From: Streptomyces sp. ISL-100 | Lineage (GTDB): Bacteria > Actinomycetota > Actinomycetes > Streptomycetales > Streptomycetaceae | DNA length: 50,773 nt | NCBI RefSeq assembly: GCF_018614615.1 | Contig: NZ_JAGGOK010000033.1 | Location: 1 to 50,773, forward strand | Direction of reading: 5' to 3' | Part shown: positions 32,270 to 41,772 of the stretch, piece by piece | Layout of the letters: every line of letters begins with the position of its first letter | Position numbering within the stretch: the first letter of the stretch is position 1 | Made by a program: the position numbers and the translations under genes | Notes under the pieces: model-generated | The model's input: the letters and a program-made list of their open reading frames with translations, nothing else | Databases searched by the model: none | What the model was told of the DNA's origin: nothing

Positions 32270-33370
32270 CTACTTGGCGTAGTCACCCGTAAGCGTCGCG
32301 CCCGTGGTGTGGCCGCCGCGCTCAGTGATCTCTCCGGCGACCCAGGCGTCCACGCCGCGGTCGGCGAGAGTCTCCAGGGTCACGTTCACCGACTCCTCGG
32401 GGACGACGGCCATCATGCCGACACCCATGTTGAGGGTCTTTTCGAGTTCGAGGCGCTCGACCTGCCCCGCCTTGCCGACCAGGTCGAAGACCGCGCCGGG
32501 GGTCCAGGTGGAGCGGTCGACCGTGGCGTGCAGGGCGTCCGGGATCACACGGGCCAGGTTGTTCGCAAGGCCGCCACCCGTGATGTGGCTGAAAGCGTGC
32601 ACCTCGGCGGTGCGGGTGAGGGCCAGGCAGTCGAGCGAGTAGATCTTGGTGGGCTCCAGGAGCTCCTCGCCGAGCGTACGGCCGAACTCCTCGACCTCGC
32701 GGTCCAGCGACCAGCCGGCGCGGTCGAAGACCACGTGGCGCACGAGTGAGTACCCGTTCGAGTGAAGACCGGAGGACGCCATGGCGATCACCGCGTCACC
32801 CTTACGGATACGGTCCGCGCCCAGCAGCCGGTCGTACTCCACCACGCCCGTACCGGCGCCCGCGACATCGAAGTCGTCCTCGCCCAGCAGACCGGGGTGC
32901 TCGGCCGTCTCGCCGCCGACCAGGGCGCAGCCCGCGAGGACACAGCCCTCGGCGATGCCCTTGACGATGGCCGCGACACGCTCGGGGTGCACCTTGCCGA
33001 CACAGATGTAGTCGGTCATGAACAGCGGCTCGGCGCCGCAGACGACCAGGTCGTCGACGACCATGCCGACGAGGTCGTGGCCGATCGTGTCGTACACGCC
33101 CATCTTGCGGGCGAGGTCGACCTTCGTACCGACACCGTCGGTGGCGGAGGCGAGGACCGGACGCTCGTAGCGCTTGAGGGCGGAGGCGTCGAAGAGACCA
33201 GCGAAGCCGCCGAGACCGCCGAGACCCGTGACCTCGGGGCGCTGCGTCTTCTTCACCCACTCCTTCATGAGCTCTACGGCGCGGTCGCCTGCTTCGATGT
33301 CGACGCCCGCGGCTGCGTAGCTGGCACCAGTGCCCGCGTGCGGAGCACGCCCAGAAGATTCAGCAGACAT
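32270..33370 (-). CDS. purM: Phosphoribosylformylglycinamidine cyclo-ligase (AIR synthetase)
   Basis: 366-aa cytoplasmic enzyme converting FGAM plus ATP to AIR, step five of purine synthesis. PurM-fold motifs are visible: YAAAGVDIEAG at the start, ASATDGVGTK (phosphate/metal), GMVVDDLVVCGAEPLFMTDY, and GGETAEHPG. The length is normal. The ATG at 33370 lies 33 bases after purF, so purF and purM form a leftward operon ended by the hairpin at 32218. Confidence 0.96.
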   Translation of the reverse strand: MSAESSGRAPHAGTGASYAAAGVDIEAGDRAVELMKEWVKKTQRPEVTGLGGLGGFAGLFDASALKRYERPVLASATDGVGTKVDLARKMGVYDTIGHDLVGMVVDDLVVCGAEPLFMTDYICVGKVHPERVAAIVKGIAEGCVLAGCALVGGETAEHPGLLGEDDFDVAGAGTGVVEYDRLLGADRIRKGDAVIAMASSGLHSNGYSLVRHVVFDRAGWSLDREVEEFGRTLGEELLEPTKIYSLDCLALTRTAEVHAFSHITGGGLANNLARVIPDALHATVDRSTWTPGAVFDLVGKAGQVERLELEKTLNMGVGMMAVVPEESVNVTLETLADRGVDAWVAGEITERGGHTTGATLTGDYAK

Positions 33371-33403
33371 TGCTGGGAACTTTCGTTTCGTGGAACGGGG
33401 GCG

Positions 33404-34927
33404 TTACGGGCGACGGAGCGCCTCGGCCGCGGCGTTCGCCGGGCCGGCCGCGAGCTCGGTCTCCAGAAGCTGCTTACCGAGCAGCTCGGGGTCCGGGAGC
33501 TCCATCGGGTACTCGCCGTCGAAGCAGGCGCGGCACAGGTTCGCCTTGGGAATGGTGGTCGACTCGATCATCCCGTCGATGGAGATGTACGAGAGGGAGT
33601 CGGCGCCCAGCGAGGTGCCGATCTCGTCGATCGTCATGCCGTTGGCGATGAGCTCCGCACGGGTGGCGAAGTCGATACCGAAGAAGCAGGGCCACTTCAC
33701 CGGCGGGGAGGAGATCCGGATGTGAATCTCGGCGGCGCCGGCCTCGCGGAGCATCTTGACCAGGGCACGCTGGGTGTTGCCGCGGACGATCGAGTCGTCG
33801 ACGACCACCAGGCGCTTGCCGCGGATGACTTCCTTGAGCGGGTTGAGCTTCAGGCGGATGCCGAGCTGGCGGATCGTCTGGGACGGCTGGATGAAGGTCC
33901 GGCCGACGTACGCGTTCTTGACGAGGCCCGAGCCGTACGGAATTCCGCTGGCTTCCGCGTAGCCGATGGCCGCGGGAGTGCCGGACTCGGGCGTCGCTAT
34001 CACCAGGTCGGCGTCGGCCGGGGCTTCCTTGGCCAGTTTTCGGCCCATCTCCACACGCGAGAGATAGACGTTGCGGCCGGCGATGTCGGTGTCCGGGCGC
34101 GCCAGGTAGACGTACTCGAAGACACAGCCCTTGGGCTTCGCTTCCGCGAATCGGGAGGTGCGCAGGCCGTTCTCGTCGATGGCGAGCATCTCGCCCGGCT
34201 CGACCTCGCGGACGTACGCGGCGCCGCAGATGTCGAGGGCGGCGGACTCGGAGGCCACCACCCAGCCGCGCTCCAGCCGGCCGAGGACCAGCGGGCGGAT
34301 GCCCTGCGGGTCGCGGGCGGCGTAGAGCGTGCCCTCGTCCATGAAGACGAGAGAGAAGGCGCCCATGACGTCGGGGAGAACCTTTGCGGCGGCTTCCTCG
34401 ATCGTGAGGGGCTTGCCGTCGTCGTCGGTCTGGCCGGCCAGCAGAGCTGTGACCAGGTCGGTGTCGTTGGTCGCGGCGACCTGGGTCGCGCGGCCGTTCT
34501 CCTTGGGCAGGGCGGCGACCATCTCGGCGAGCTGCGCCGTGTTGACCAGGTTGCCGTTGTGACCCAGGGCGATCGATCCGTGCGCGGTGGCACGGAAGGT
34601 CGGCTGCGCGTTCTCCCACACCGAGGCTCCGGTGGTGGAGTAGCGGGCATGACCGACCGCGATGTGGCCCTGGAGGGAGCCGAGAGAAGTTTCGTCGAAG
34701 ACTTGCGAGACCAGTCCCATGTCCTTGAAGACGAGGATCTGGGACCCGTTGCTCACTGCGATGCCCGCGGACTCCTGTCCACGGTGCTGCAGGGCATACA
34801 GTCCGAAATAGGTGAGCTTGGCGACCTCTTCGCCGGGAGCCCAGACACCGAAGACGCCGCAAGCGTCCTGGGGGCCTTTCTCACCGGGGAGCAGGTCGTG
34901 GTTGAGTCGTCCATCACCACGAGGCAC
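33404..34927 (-). CDS. purF: Amidophosphoribosyltransferase
   Basis: 507-aa enzyme making phosphoribosylamine from PRPP and glutamine, the committing step of purine synthesis. A 22-residue propeptide (MPRGDGRLNHDLLPGEKGPQ) precedes Cys23 of CGVFG, the N-terminal glutaminase nucleophile. The PRPP loop VVVDDSIVRGNTQ is present. Cysteines in WPCFFGIDFA and NLCRACFDGEYP match the B. subtilis-type enzyme with a 4Fe-4S cluster, so feedback control and oxygen sensitivity are likely. GTG start. Confidence 0.96.
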   Translation of the reverse strand: MPRGDGRLNHDLLPGEKGPQDACGVFGVWAPGEEVAKLTYFGLYALQHRGQESAGIAVSNGSQILVFKDMGLVSQVFDETSLGSLQGHIAVGHARYSTTGASVWENAQPTFRATAHGSIALGHNGNLVNTAQLAEMVAALPKENGRATQVAATNDTDLVTALLAGQTDDDGKPLTIEEAAAKVLPDVMGAFSLVFMDEGTLYAARDPQGIRPLVLGRLERGWVVASESAALDICGAAYVREVEPGEMLAIDENGLRTSRFAEAKPKGCVFEYVYLARPDTDIAGRNVYLSRVEMGRKLAKEAPADADLVIATPESGTPAAIGYAEASGIPYGSGLVKNAYVGRTFIQPSQTIRQLGIRLKLNPLKEVIRGKRLVVVDDSIVRGNTQRALVKMLREAGAAEIHIRISSPPVKWPCFFGIDFATRAELIANGMTIDEIGTSLGADSLSYISIDGMIESTTIPKANLCRACFDGEYPMELPDPELLGKQLLETELAAGPANAAAEALRRP

Positions 34928-35211
34928 ACCACCGAGTGTAGGCGAGATCGACCACTGGTCCGAATTGGGGATGGTGGCCGGCTCCGGATCGGGGCGCTAT
35001 GGGCGCATGGGGCCCGTAATCACGTACCTTCCGCCGTCCATACGGGCATCCGGGGAGTGGGACGGGATCTTGGTGGGCCACTTGGCATGCGCACTGTACG
35101 TCGCTGCGCGTAGGCGCACTTAGCACACTGTATTCGCGTTTAACGGGTGCCGCGCTTGATCACGATGTCCTTCCCCCACTTTTTCGTTTTTACGGCGGAA
35201 GGAACCACCAC
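34928..35211. other. Divergent regulatory region purF / metalloprotease
   Basis: 284 gene-free bases carrying the purF promoter leftward and the protease promoter rightward. It contains CGCGTAGG at 35107-35114, which shares the CTACGCG core with the repeats upstream of purS. I could not assign clear -35/-10 pairs. Confidence 0.45.
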
Positions 35212-36552
35212 ATGCAGCCGACCTCCCGAGTACGACGTCTGCCGGCCCTCGCCTGCGGAGTCGTACTCGCCTCGGCGGCGGCCCCCGCCGCATACGCCGC
35301 CGAGGCAGCGCCCGACGGCCGGCGCGGTGTGCAGATCGTGATGGTGAACTTCAACGACAGCGCGCACGGCGACGCCGCGAAGCTGGAGTCGACCCTGGAG
35401 TCCGCCTACTACGGCAAGAGCGGTTCCCTGACCTCGTACTACAACGAGATCACCCGGGGCAGGACCACGCTCGGGCCGGCCGGTACGGAGGTGGTGAGCG
35501 GGCCGCTCACGCTCCCCATGGCCGCCGCCTGCGACAGCGGCCGGATCGCGGACGAGACGCAGAAGGCGCTGGCCGCGAAGGGCGTGGGGGCGAGCGCGTA
35601 CGACCACATCTCAATCGTCTTCCCGAACAAGAAAGCCAAGTGTGAGTACGCCGGACTCGGCACGGTCGGCGGCGGGAAGACCTGGATGCCGGACGAGCAC
35701 TTCTCGATCGACGCGCTGGTCCATGAGTTCGGCCACAATCTCGGTTACCACCATCACAAGCGGCTGCGCTGCCCGGACGGGGACCTGGGCGCCGGCTGCA
35801 AGGAGGACGGGGTCAGTCACAAGTCCGTCATGAGCGGCGGCGGTTCGGCAGCCGGGCTGACGGCGCCCGAGCTGATCCACAACAAGTGGCTGGCGGGCGA
35901 CGAGGTCGCCGACGTGACCGAGTCCGGTACGTACAAGCTGCGTCCGCTGTACGGCGAGGGCAGTGGCGTCCGCGCGCTGCGCATCCCACTCGGCGGCAAG
36001 GACAAGATCGTCGTCGAGATGCGGGCGAAGGCGGGTTCGCTCGACGGCGCGATCCAGGGCGTCCACGCCCACCGCGTCTCCGCGGACGACTACACGCGGT
36101 CGGCGCTCATCGACCCGACCCCGGGTGACGGCAAGGCGCCGGACGCGGACGCGGTCAAGGCCGGGACGGAACTGACCGACACCGCGCGCAAGGTGCGGGT
36201 GAAGGTAGTGGCCTCGGGCAGGACGGAGGCGACGGTCGCCGTCGGCCTGGGCGGCGGGGCGGCGGGGCCGGCTGCCGTTCCCGATCCTGCTAACGCTCCC
36301 GCTCCCGCTTCCGCCCCCGAGGTGCCGAAGACACCCGGGGGCCCGGCCGCCGCCGCACCGGCCAAGACCGTCGCGTTCAAGGCGCCCGAGGCACCCCCGG
36401 CTCCGGAGTCCGGCGTACGCCCCGGGGGAGGCGAGCAGCGCCTGGCCGAGACCGGCGGCGACGCGTCCACCTGGCCACTGGCCGTCGTGGGCGCGGCGGC
36501 GCTGCTGGGCGGCGCGGCCGTGTTGGCGACGCTGCGCCGCCGTCGCGCGTAG
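35212..36552 (+). CDS. Secreted zinc metalloprotease with LAETG wall-anchor
   Basis: 446-aa exported protein. The signal peptide (LPALACGVVLASAAAPAAYA) is cleaved near residue 29-30. A metzincin domain carries HEFGHNLGYHH: His171, Glu172, His175 and His181 fit HEXXHXXGXXH, and SVMSGG about 35 residues later may be the Met-turn. Related to reprolysin/gametolysin-like peptidases. After a Pro/Ala-rich linker the C-terminus has LAETG (411-415), a hydrophobic helix and RRRR, a class E sortase signal. GGAAGGA precedes the ATG. Confidence 0.85.
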   Translation: MQPTSRVRRLPALACGVVLASAAAPAAYAAEAAPDGRRGVQIVMVNFNDSAHGDAAKLESTLESAYYGKSGSLTSYYNEITRGRTTLGPAGTEVVSGPLTLPMAAACDSGRIADETQKALAAKGVGASAYDHISIVFPNKKAKCEYAGLGTVGGGKTWMPDEHFSIDALVHEFGHNLGYHHHKRLRCPDGDLGAGCKEDGVSHKSVMSGGGSAAGLTAPELIHNKWLAGDEVADVTESGTYKLRPLYGEGSGVRALRIPLGGKDKIVVEMRAKAGSLDGAIQGVHAHRVSADDYTRSALIDPTPGDGKAPDADAVKAGTELTDTARKVRVKVVASGRTEATVAVGLGGGAAGPAAVPDPANAPAPASAPEVPKTPGGPAAAAPAKTVAFKAPEAPPAPESGVRPGGGEQRLAETGGDASTWPLAVVGAAALLGGAAVLATLRRRRA

Positions 36553-36586
36553 CGCTCAGGGGTCTGCTCAGCGGCCCGCGTCCGGT

Positions 36587-37426
36587 CTACCTGGCGATCG
36601 CGACCGCTTCCAGCCCCTTGCCGCCCGCCGCGGTGAGGGACAGGGCGCGCTCGCGCACCTCGTAGGCCGCCTTGCCGTCGAGGACCTTGAGCAGGGCCTT
36701 CTCGGCGTCCATCACCGGCGGCGCGCACATCTTCCGAGTCGTGGCGATCTTGGAAAAGGTGATGGTGGATCCGGAGACCTTCGCCTTGCCCGAGACGTTG
36801 TTGCAGCCGAGATGTCCGCCTACGGTCCCGTCCTCGCCGAAGAACAGCTTCGCCTTGCCCGCCGCGTCCCCGGGGAGTGAGGTCGCGGTGTCGCCGTCCC
36901 GCAGCGACTCCACCTTCCACTCGGTACCGAGGAGCTGCGCGTCGGGCTCCGGCTTGGTCTCGGACAGGGCGATGGTGTCGCCCTCGGCCGTGGTCAGCGT
37001 CAGCTTGTCGTCCGTGACCTTGGCCTTCAGCTCGCCGGTGAAGGTGCGCTGAAGGTGCTGCTCGAACTTCGCTATGTTCTTCGGACAGCCGATCTCGGTG
37101 GTCTGGCCGGGTCCCACAGTGATCGTGTCGCCCTTGACCTTCACATCGGCGCCGAAGCGATTGCAGCCGGTGTGGCCCTCGGCCCGGCCCTTGTCGTCGA
37201 TCCGGACCGTGGCCTTCTCGGGTGCCGGCATCTTCTTTCCGTCGACAGTCACGCTGTCGACGGTCCAGTCGATGCCGCTGACCTGGAGGTCCGGCTTTAC
37301 GGTGCCGTCGCCGCCGGCGCCCGGGCCCGACTCCGTGCCGCAGGCGGCCAGGGTGAGGAGGGCGAGGACGCTGACGGCGCCGGTGAGGGGGCGGCGGCCG
37401 GAGATGCGGGTGCGCGACGTATCCAT
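36587..37426 (-). CDS. Lipoprotein with two META domains
   Basis: 279-aa lipoprotein. A basic start and hydrophobic segment end in lipobox TLAACG (Cys29). Two META/HslJ-type domains follow, at about 50-150 (GIDWTVDSV ... GHTGCNRFGAD ... IGCPKNIAKFEQHL) and 167-270 (LLGTEWKVES ... GHLGCNNVSG ... RKMCAPPVMDAEKALL), each with the conserved GCN motif. META domains are associated with heat-shock and envelope stress proteins, and the exact role is unknown. The ATG at 37426 lacks a clear ribosome site. Confidence 0.85.
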   Translation of the reverse strand: MDTSRTRISGRRPLTGAVSVLALLTLAACGTESGPGAGGDGTVKPDLQVSGIDWTVDSVTVDGKKMPAPEKATVRIDDKGRAEGHTGCNRFGADVKVKGDTITVGPGQTTEIGCPKNIAKFEQHLQRTFTGELKAKVTDDKLTLTTAEGDTIALSETKPEPDAQLLGTEWKVESLRDGDTATSLPGDAAGKAKLFFGEDGTVGGHLGCNNVSGKAKVSGSTITFSKIATTRKMCAPPVMDAEKALLKVLDGKAAYEVRERALSLTAAGGKGLEAVAIAR

Positions 37427-37485
37427 GGCGATGTGACGGGACGAGTGGGGTTTCTGGTTCCACCGGCCCGGTTCCACGTACGCAC

Positions 37486-38283
37486 TCACCTGCCCCTGGT
37501 CCCGATGACGACGGTGGCGTACAGCTCGTCGGACGTGACGACCCGCGGGACCAGCCCGTCGCGGGCCACGGTCTCGACGGCCTGCGGCGCCTGGCGCTCG
37601 CTCGTCTCGAACAGCAGGTGCCCGCCCGGCGCCAGCCACCGCGCCGCTTCCGCCGTCACCCGCCGCAGTACGTCGAGCCCGTCGGCCCCGCCGTCGAGCG
37701 CGACCCGCGCCTCGTGGATGCGGGCCTCCGGGGGCAGCAGCTCTATCTCCTCGGTCGGTACGTACGGCACATTGGCCAGCAGTACGTCGACCCGTCCTCG
37801 CAGGGTGGCAGCGGGCAGCGGCGCGTAGAGGTCGCCCTCGTAGACCTGTCCGCCGAGGGCGCTCACGTTGCGCCGGGCACATCGCACGGCGGCGGGGTCC
37901 ACGTCGGCGGCGTACAGCTCGACCCGCTCCAGGGACGCGGCCAGCGCCGCGCCGAGCGCTCCCGAGCCGCAGCACAGGTCGACCACTACGGCCTGCTGCG
38001 GCGCGAGGGCCACGGCCTGCTGGACCAGGAACTCGGTGCGACGGCGGGGGACGAAGACCCCGGGGTCCACGGTGATGCAGCGGCCGCAGAACTCGGCCCA
38101 GCCGAGGACGTGTTCGAGGGGCAGGCCGGCGATCCGGCGGTCCACCATGGCGGAGAGGTGGGCGGAATCCCGCGCGGTGGAGAGGAGCAAGTCGGCCTCG
38201 TCCTCGGCGAATACGCAGCCGGCGGCCCGAAGCCTGGTGACGATGGCGGAGGGGGCGAGGGAGAGCGAAGGGGAGAGGGACAT
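37486..38283 (-). CDS. PrmC/HemK-like protein-glutamine methyltransferase paralogue
   Basis: 265-aa SAM-dependent methyltransferase of the PrmC/HemK group. SAM motif I is VVDLCCGSGALGAALA and motif IV is ANVPYVP. PrmC enzymes have NPPY here, so the first Pro is Val. The N-terminal helical domain (~1-85, including LPLEHVLGWAEFCGR) matches the PrmC substrate-binding domain. The target may be a protein glutamine other than release factors. The ATG at 38283 follows GAAAGG. A possible 19-aa leader peptide lies 41 bases upstream. Confidence 0.82.
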   Translation of the reverse strand: MSLSPSLSLAPSAIVTRLRAAGCVFAEDEADLLLSTARDSAHLSAMVDRRIAGLPLEHVLGWAEFCGRCITVDPGVFVPRRRTEFLVQQAVALAPQQAVVVDLCCGSGALGAALAASLERVELYAADVDPAAVRCARRNVSALGGQVYEGDLYAPLPAATLRGRVDVLLANVPYVPTEEIELLPPEARIHEARVALDGGADGLDVLRRVTAEAARWLAPGGHLLFETSERQAPQAVETVARDGLVPRVVTSDELYATVVIGTRGR

Positions 38284-38324
38284 GGGAAACCTTTCGGGAC
38301 GCCGATGGGCGCTCCCTCGGTCAC

Positions 38325-38384
38325 CTATGCCGGGTGAACCGCGCGGTCGCGAGATGAGAGCACCCGACCTGATACAGCGGTAAT
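38325..38384 (-). CDS. Possible AUU-initiated 19-aa leader peptide
   Basis: A perfect Shine-Dalgarno AAGGAGGTG (38399-38391, leftward) is followed, eight bases after GGAGG, by ATT and 19 codons (ITAVSGRVLSSRDRAVHPA) to a TAG at 38327-38325, upstream of the PrmC-like gene. No ATG, GTG or TTG occurs at usable spacing. AUU starts are known in bacterial infC. It may be a regulatory leader or a decayed start. Evidence is the ribosome site only. Confidence 0.35.
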   Translation of the reverse strand: MTAVSGRVLSSRDRAVHPA

Positions 38385-38452
38385 GGGTCTCACCTCCTTG
38401 GTGCGAAGTACGTCCTGCGCTGGCGACGGCAACACTACATGATCAACTACCG

Positions 38453-39262
38453 CTAGCCGAGGATCGGCAACAACCCCGCCAGATGGGCCCGTTCGCCGCT
38501 GGCGCTGACCTTCGCGTCGTCGACGGCCGTGTCCCAGTCCGTACGCCCCGTGGCGAGGCGGATCCAGGTGAGCGGGTCGGTCTCGACGACGTTCGGCGGC
38601 GTGCCGCGGGTGTGACGGGGGCCTTCCACGCACTGGACGACGGCGTACGGCGGGACGCGGACCTCGACGGAACCGCCGGGCGCCTTGACGGCGAGGGCGT
38701 CGGCGAGGAGGCGGGTACAGGCGGCTAGGGCCTGGCGGTCGTACGGGACGGCGAGTCCGGCGGCGTGGTTCAAGTCGTCGGTGTGGACGATGAGTTCCAC
38801 GGTGCGGGTGACGAGGTAGTCGTCGAGGCGCATGGCGCCGACGCGGGTGGCGAGAAGCCGGTCGTCGGGGGCGGTGGGCAGGAGCTCGGCGAGTCGGGCG
38901 CGGGTCTGCTCGTACAGCGCGTCGAGATCCGGCGCGGATTCCGCGATCGACTTCGTGTCGTCGGAGATCTGCGCGGCGCGGGCTGCGGTGGTGAACGTCC
39001 AGTCGAGCAGCGGGACTTCCTGCTTGGGCGGAGCCGGCTGTTCGAGATGGCGGCTGACGGCGCCGACGGCCATGGTGACGTGCGCGGCCAAGTCGCGGAC
39101 CGTCCAGTCCCCGAGGTGGGTGGGGAGCGCGAGCTGCGCGGGCGTGAGGTCGCGCACGGCGTCTTGTACGTTGCCGAACTGGGCCAGGACCGCGGCACGG
39201 ATCTTGCCGGCGTCGTAACGGCGCGGGCGGGGGCGCGGTCGCTTCTGAGCAGCGGATGACAT
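38453..39262 (-). CDS. Maleylpyruvate isomerase-like / sterol carrier family protein
   Basis: 269-aa protein with an N-terminal DinB/MDMPI four-helix domain (LGDWTVRDLAAHVTMAVGAV, with metal-ligand candidates His in AAHVTM and HTDDLNHA). The C-terminal domain (VEVRVPPYAVVQCVEGPRHT ... TDPLTWIRLATGRTDW) is SCP-like, the bacterial sterol-carrier fold found after MDMPI domains. Such actinobacterial enzymes use mycothiol as cofactor. The substrate is unknown. The basic start KRPRPRPRRYDAGK is unusual. ATG start. Confidence 0.78.
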   Translation of the reverse strand: MSSAAQKRPRPRPRRYDAGKIRAAVLAQFGNVQDAVRDLTPAQLALPTHLGDWTVRDLAAHVTMAVGAVSRHLEQPAPPKQEVPLLDWTFTTAARAAQISDDTKSIAESAPDLDALYEQTRARLAELLPTAPDDRLLATRVGAMRLDDYLVTRTVELIVHTDDLNHAAGLAVPYDRQALAACTRLLADALAVKAPGGSVEVRVPPYAVVQCVEGPRHTRGTPPNVVETDPLTWIRLATGRTDWDTAVDDAKVSASGERAHLAGLLPILG

Positions 39263-39419
39263 GGCCCGAGATTAGCGCGGGCGCACCGCTGCGGGCCCTT
39301 TCCCCACCCCGCCCGCTGTGACACTGTGCGGCTCCCCCGTGAGGGGCGCTGCCCCTGACTCCGCCCCTCAAGCGCCGGAGGGGCTGGAGGGGCTGGAGGG
39401 GTGCGGGAGCCTATTCGGC

Positions 39420-39450
39420 CCGCCCTCTGCGGCGGAGCCGCAGAGGGCGG
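39420..39450. repeat. GC-rich 14-bp inverted repeat
   Basis: Perfect 14-bp arms around GGA between the converging flanks of the MDMPI-like gene start and purL stop. A second terminator-like hairpin follows at 39468. It may be a back-up terminator or a structural spacer. Confidence 0.6.
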
Positions 39451-39467
39451 GGCAGGGGAACAAAAAC

Positions 39468-39501
39468 CTCGGCCCCGGCCAACCAACTGACCGGGGCCGA
39501 G
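39468..39501 (-). terminator. Terminator of the purSQL operon
   Basis: 11-bp stem CTCGGCCCCGG/CCGGGGCCGAG (39468-39478 with 39491-39501), followed leftward by GGTTTTTG, 22 bases past the purL stop. Confidence 0.82.
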
Positions 39502-39522
39502 ATGATCGCTCACGGGAGCCGC

Positions 39523-41772
39523 TCAGGCGAAAAGCCCCGGCAGCGTCGCCTCGTGCGCCGCACGCAGCTCGCTCAGCGGGATGCTGAACTGCCCCTGCAC
39601 CTCGATCTCGTCACCATCCACGACACCGATCCGGGACACCGGCAGGCCCCGCGCCCCACACATGTCGTTGAAGCGAAGCTCCTCGCTGCGCGGCACGGAA
39701 ACAACCGCCCGGCCCGCCGACTCGGAGAAGAGGAACACGAAGGAATCGAGACCGTCCGGCACGACCAGCCGCGCACCCTTCCCACCCCGGAGGCAGGACT
39801 CGGTGACCGCCTGGATCAGGCCGCCGTCGCTCAGGTCGTGCGCCGCGTCGATCATGCCGTCGCGCGAGGCCGAGATCAGGATCTCGCCCAGCAGCTTCTC
39901 GCGGTCCAGGTCCACCTTCGGCGGCATGCCGCCCAGGTGGTCGTGGATGACCTGGGACCAGGCCGAACCGCCCAGTTCCTCGTGCGTGTCACCGAGCAGG
40001 TAGAGGAGCTGGCCCTCTTCCGCGAAGGCGACCGGCGTACGCCGGGTCACGTCGTCGATCACGCCGAGCACCGCGACGACCGGCGTCGGGTGAATGGCGG
40101 TCTCGCCGGTCTGGTTGTAGAGGGAGACGTTGCCGCCGGTCACCGGGGTTCCCAGCTGCAGGCAGCCGTCCGCCAGCCCGCGCGTGGCCTCGGCGAACTG
40201 CCACATGACGTCCGGGTCCTCGGGGGAACCGAAGTTCAGGCAGTCCGAGATCGCGAGCGGCTTGGCGCCGGAGGCGGCGACGTTGCGGTACGACTCGGCC
40301 AGCGCGAGCTGCGCGCCCGTGTACGGGTCGAGCTTCGCGTACCGGCCGTTGCCGTCCGTCGCCATCGCGACGCCGAGGTTCGTCTTCTCGTCGATCCGCA
40401 CCATGCCCGCGTCCTCGGGCATGGCGAGCACCGTGTTGCCCTGCACGAACCGGTCGTACTGGTCGGTGATCCACGACTTCGACGCCTGGTTCGGAGACGA
40501 GACGAGCTTCAGGACCTGCTCGCGCAGCTCCGCCGCGTTCGCCGGCCGCGCCAGCTTGTTCGCGTCGTCGGCCTGGAGCGCGTCCTGCCACTTGGGACGG
40601 GCGTACGGCCGGTTGTAGACGGGGCCCTCGTGGGCCACGGTCCGCGGCGGTACGTCGACGATCTGCTCACCGTGCCAGAAGATCTCCAGCTGCGAGCCGT
40701 CGGTCACCTCACCGATGACGGTGGCGATGACGTCCCACTTCTCGCAGATCTCCATGAACCGGTCGACCTTCCCCGGCTCCACGATCGCGCACATGCGCTC
40801 CTGCGACTCGCTCATGAGGATTTCCTCGGGCGAGAGGGAGGAGTCACGCAGGGGAACGGTGTCCAGTTCGACGCGCATGCCCCCGGAGCCGGCCGACGCC
40901 AGCTCTGACGTCGCGCAGGACAGACCCGCGCCACCCAGGTCCTGGATGCCCGCGACGAGCTCCTCGCGGAAGATCTCCAGAGTGCACTCGATGAGGAGCT
41001 TCTCCTGGAAGGGGTCGCCGACCTGGACGGCCGGGCGCTTCGCGGGGCCCGTCGACTCGAAGGTCTCGGAGGCCAGCACCGATACGCCGCCGATGCCGTC
41101 GCCGCCCGTGCGGGCGCCGTACAGGATGACCTTGTTTCCGGGACCGCTCGCCTTCGCGAGGTGGATGTCCTCGTGCTTCATGACGCCGATGCAGCCGGCG
41201 TTGACCAGCGGGTTGCCCTGGTAGCACTCGTCGAAGACGACCTCGCCGCCGATGTTCGGCAGGCCGAGGCAGTTGCCGTAGCCGCCGATGCCCGCGACGA
41301 CGCCCGGAAGGACGCGCCGCGTGTCGGGGTGGTCGGCCGCGCCGAAGCGCAGCGGGTCGACGACCGCGACCGGGCGGGCGCCCATGGCGAGGATGTCGCG
41401 GACGATGCCGCCGACACCCGTGGCCGCGCCCTGGTAGGGCTCGATGTACGAGGGGTGGTTGTGCGACTCGACCTTGAAGGTCACGGCGTAACCCTGGCCG
41501 ACGTCGACGACGCCCGCGTTCTCGCCGATGCCGACGAGCATCGCGTCGTTGACCGGGACCTTCTCGCCGAACTGCTTCAGGTGGACCTTGCTGCTCTTGT
41601 AGGAGCAGTGCTCGGACCACATGACGCTGTACATGGCGAGCTCTGCGCCGGTGGGCCGCCGCCCCAGGATTTCGCGGATACGCGCGTACTCGTCCTCCTT
41701 GAGGCCGAGCTCCTTCCAGGGCTGCCCGACCTCGGGGGTTTCCGCGGCGTGCTTGACGGTGTCGAGAGTCAT
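39523..41772 (-). CDS. purL: FGAM synthase large subunit
   Basis: 749-aa small-type PurL, the ATP-dependent synthetase subunit that makes FGAM from FGAR with ammonia delivered by PurQ. Recognisable segments are [20 protein letters not shown] near the N-terminus, [37 protein letters not shown] and the repeat-like [18 protein letters not shown]. The ATG at 41772 overlaps the purQ stop (ATGA), so the subunits are produced together. Confidence 0.96.
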   Translation of the reverse strand: MTLDTVKHAAETPEVGQPWKELGLKEDEYARIREILGRRPTGAELAMYSVMWSEHCSYKSSKVHLKQFGEKVPVNDAMLVGIGENAGVVDVGQGYAVTFKVESHNHPSYIEPYQGAATGVGGIVRDILAMGARPVAVVDPLRFGAADHPDTRRVLPGVVAGIGGYGNCLGLPNIGGEVVFDECYQGNPLVNAGCIGVMKHEDIHLAKASGPGNKVILYGARTGGDGIGGVSVLASETFESTGPAKRPAVQVGDPFQEKLLIECTLEIFREELVAGIQDLGGAGLSCATSELASAGSGGMRVELDTVPLRDSSLSPEEILMSESQERMCAIVEPGKVDRFMEICEKWDVIATVIGEVTDGSQLEIFWHGEQIVDVPPRTVAHEGPVYNRPYARPKWQDALQADDANKLARPANAAELREQVLKLVSSPNQASKSWITDQYDRFVQGNTVLAMPEDAGMVRIDEKTNLGVAMATDGNGRYAKLDPYTGAQLALAESYRNVAASGAKPLAISDCLNFGSPEDPDVMWQFAEATRGLADGCLQLGTPVTGGNVSLYNQTGETAIHPTPVVAVLGVIDDVTRRTPVAFAEEGQLLYLLGDTHEELGGSAWSQVIHDHLGGMPPKVDLDREKLLGEILISASRDGMIDAAHDLSDGGLIQAVTESCLRGGKGARLVVPDGLDSFVFLFSESAGRAVVSVPRSEELRFNDMCGARGLPVSRIGVVDGDEIEVQGQFSIPLSELRAAHEATLPGLFA

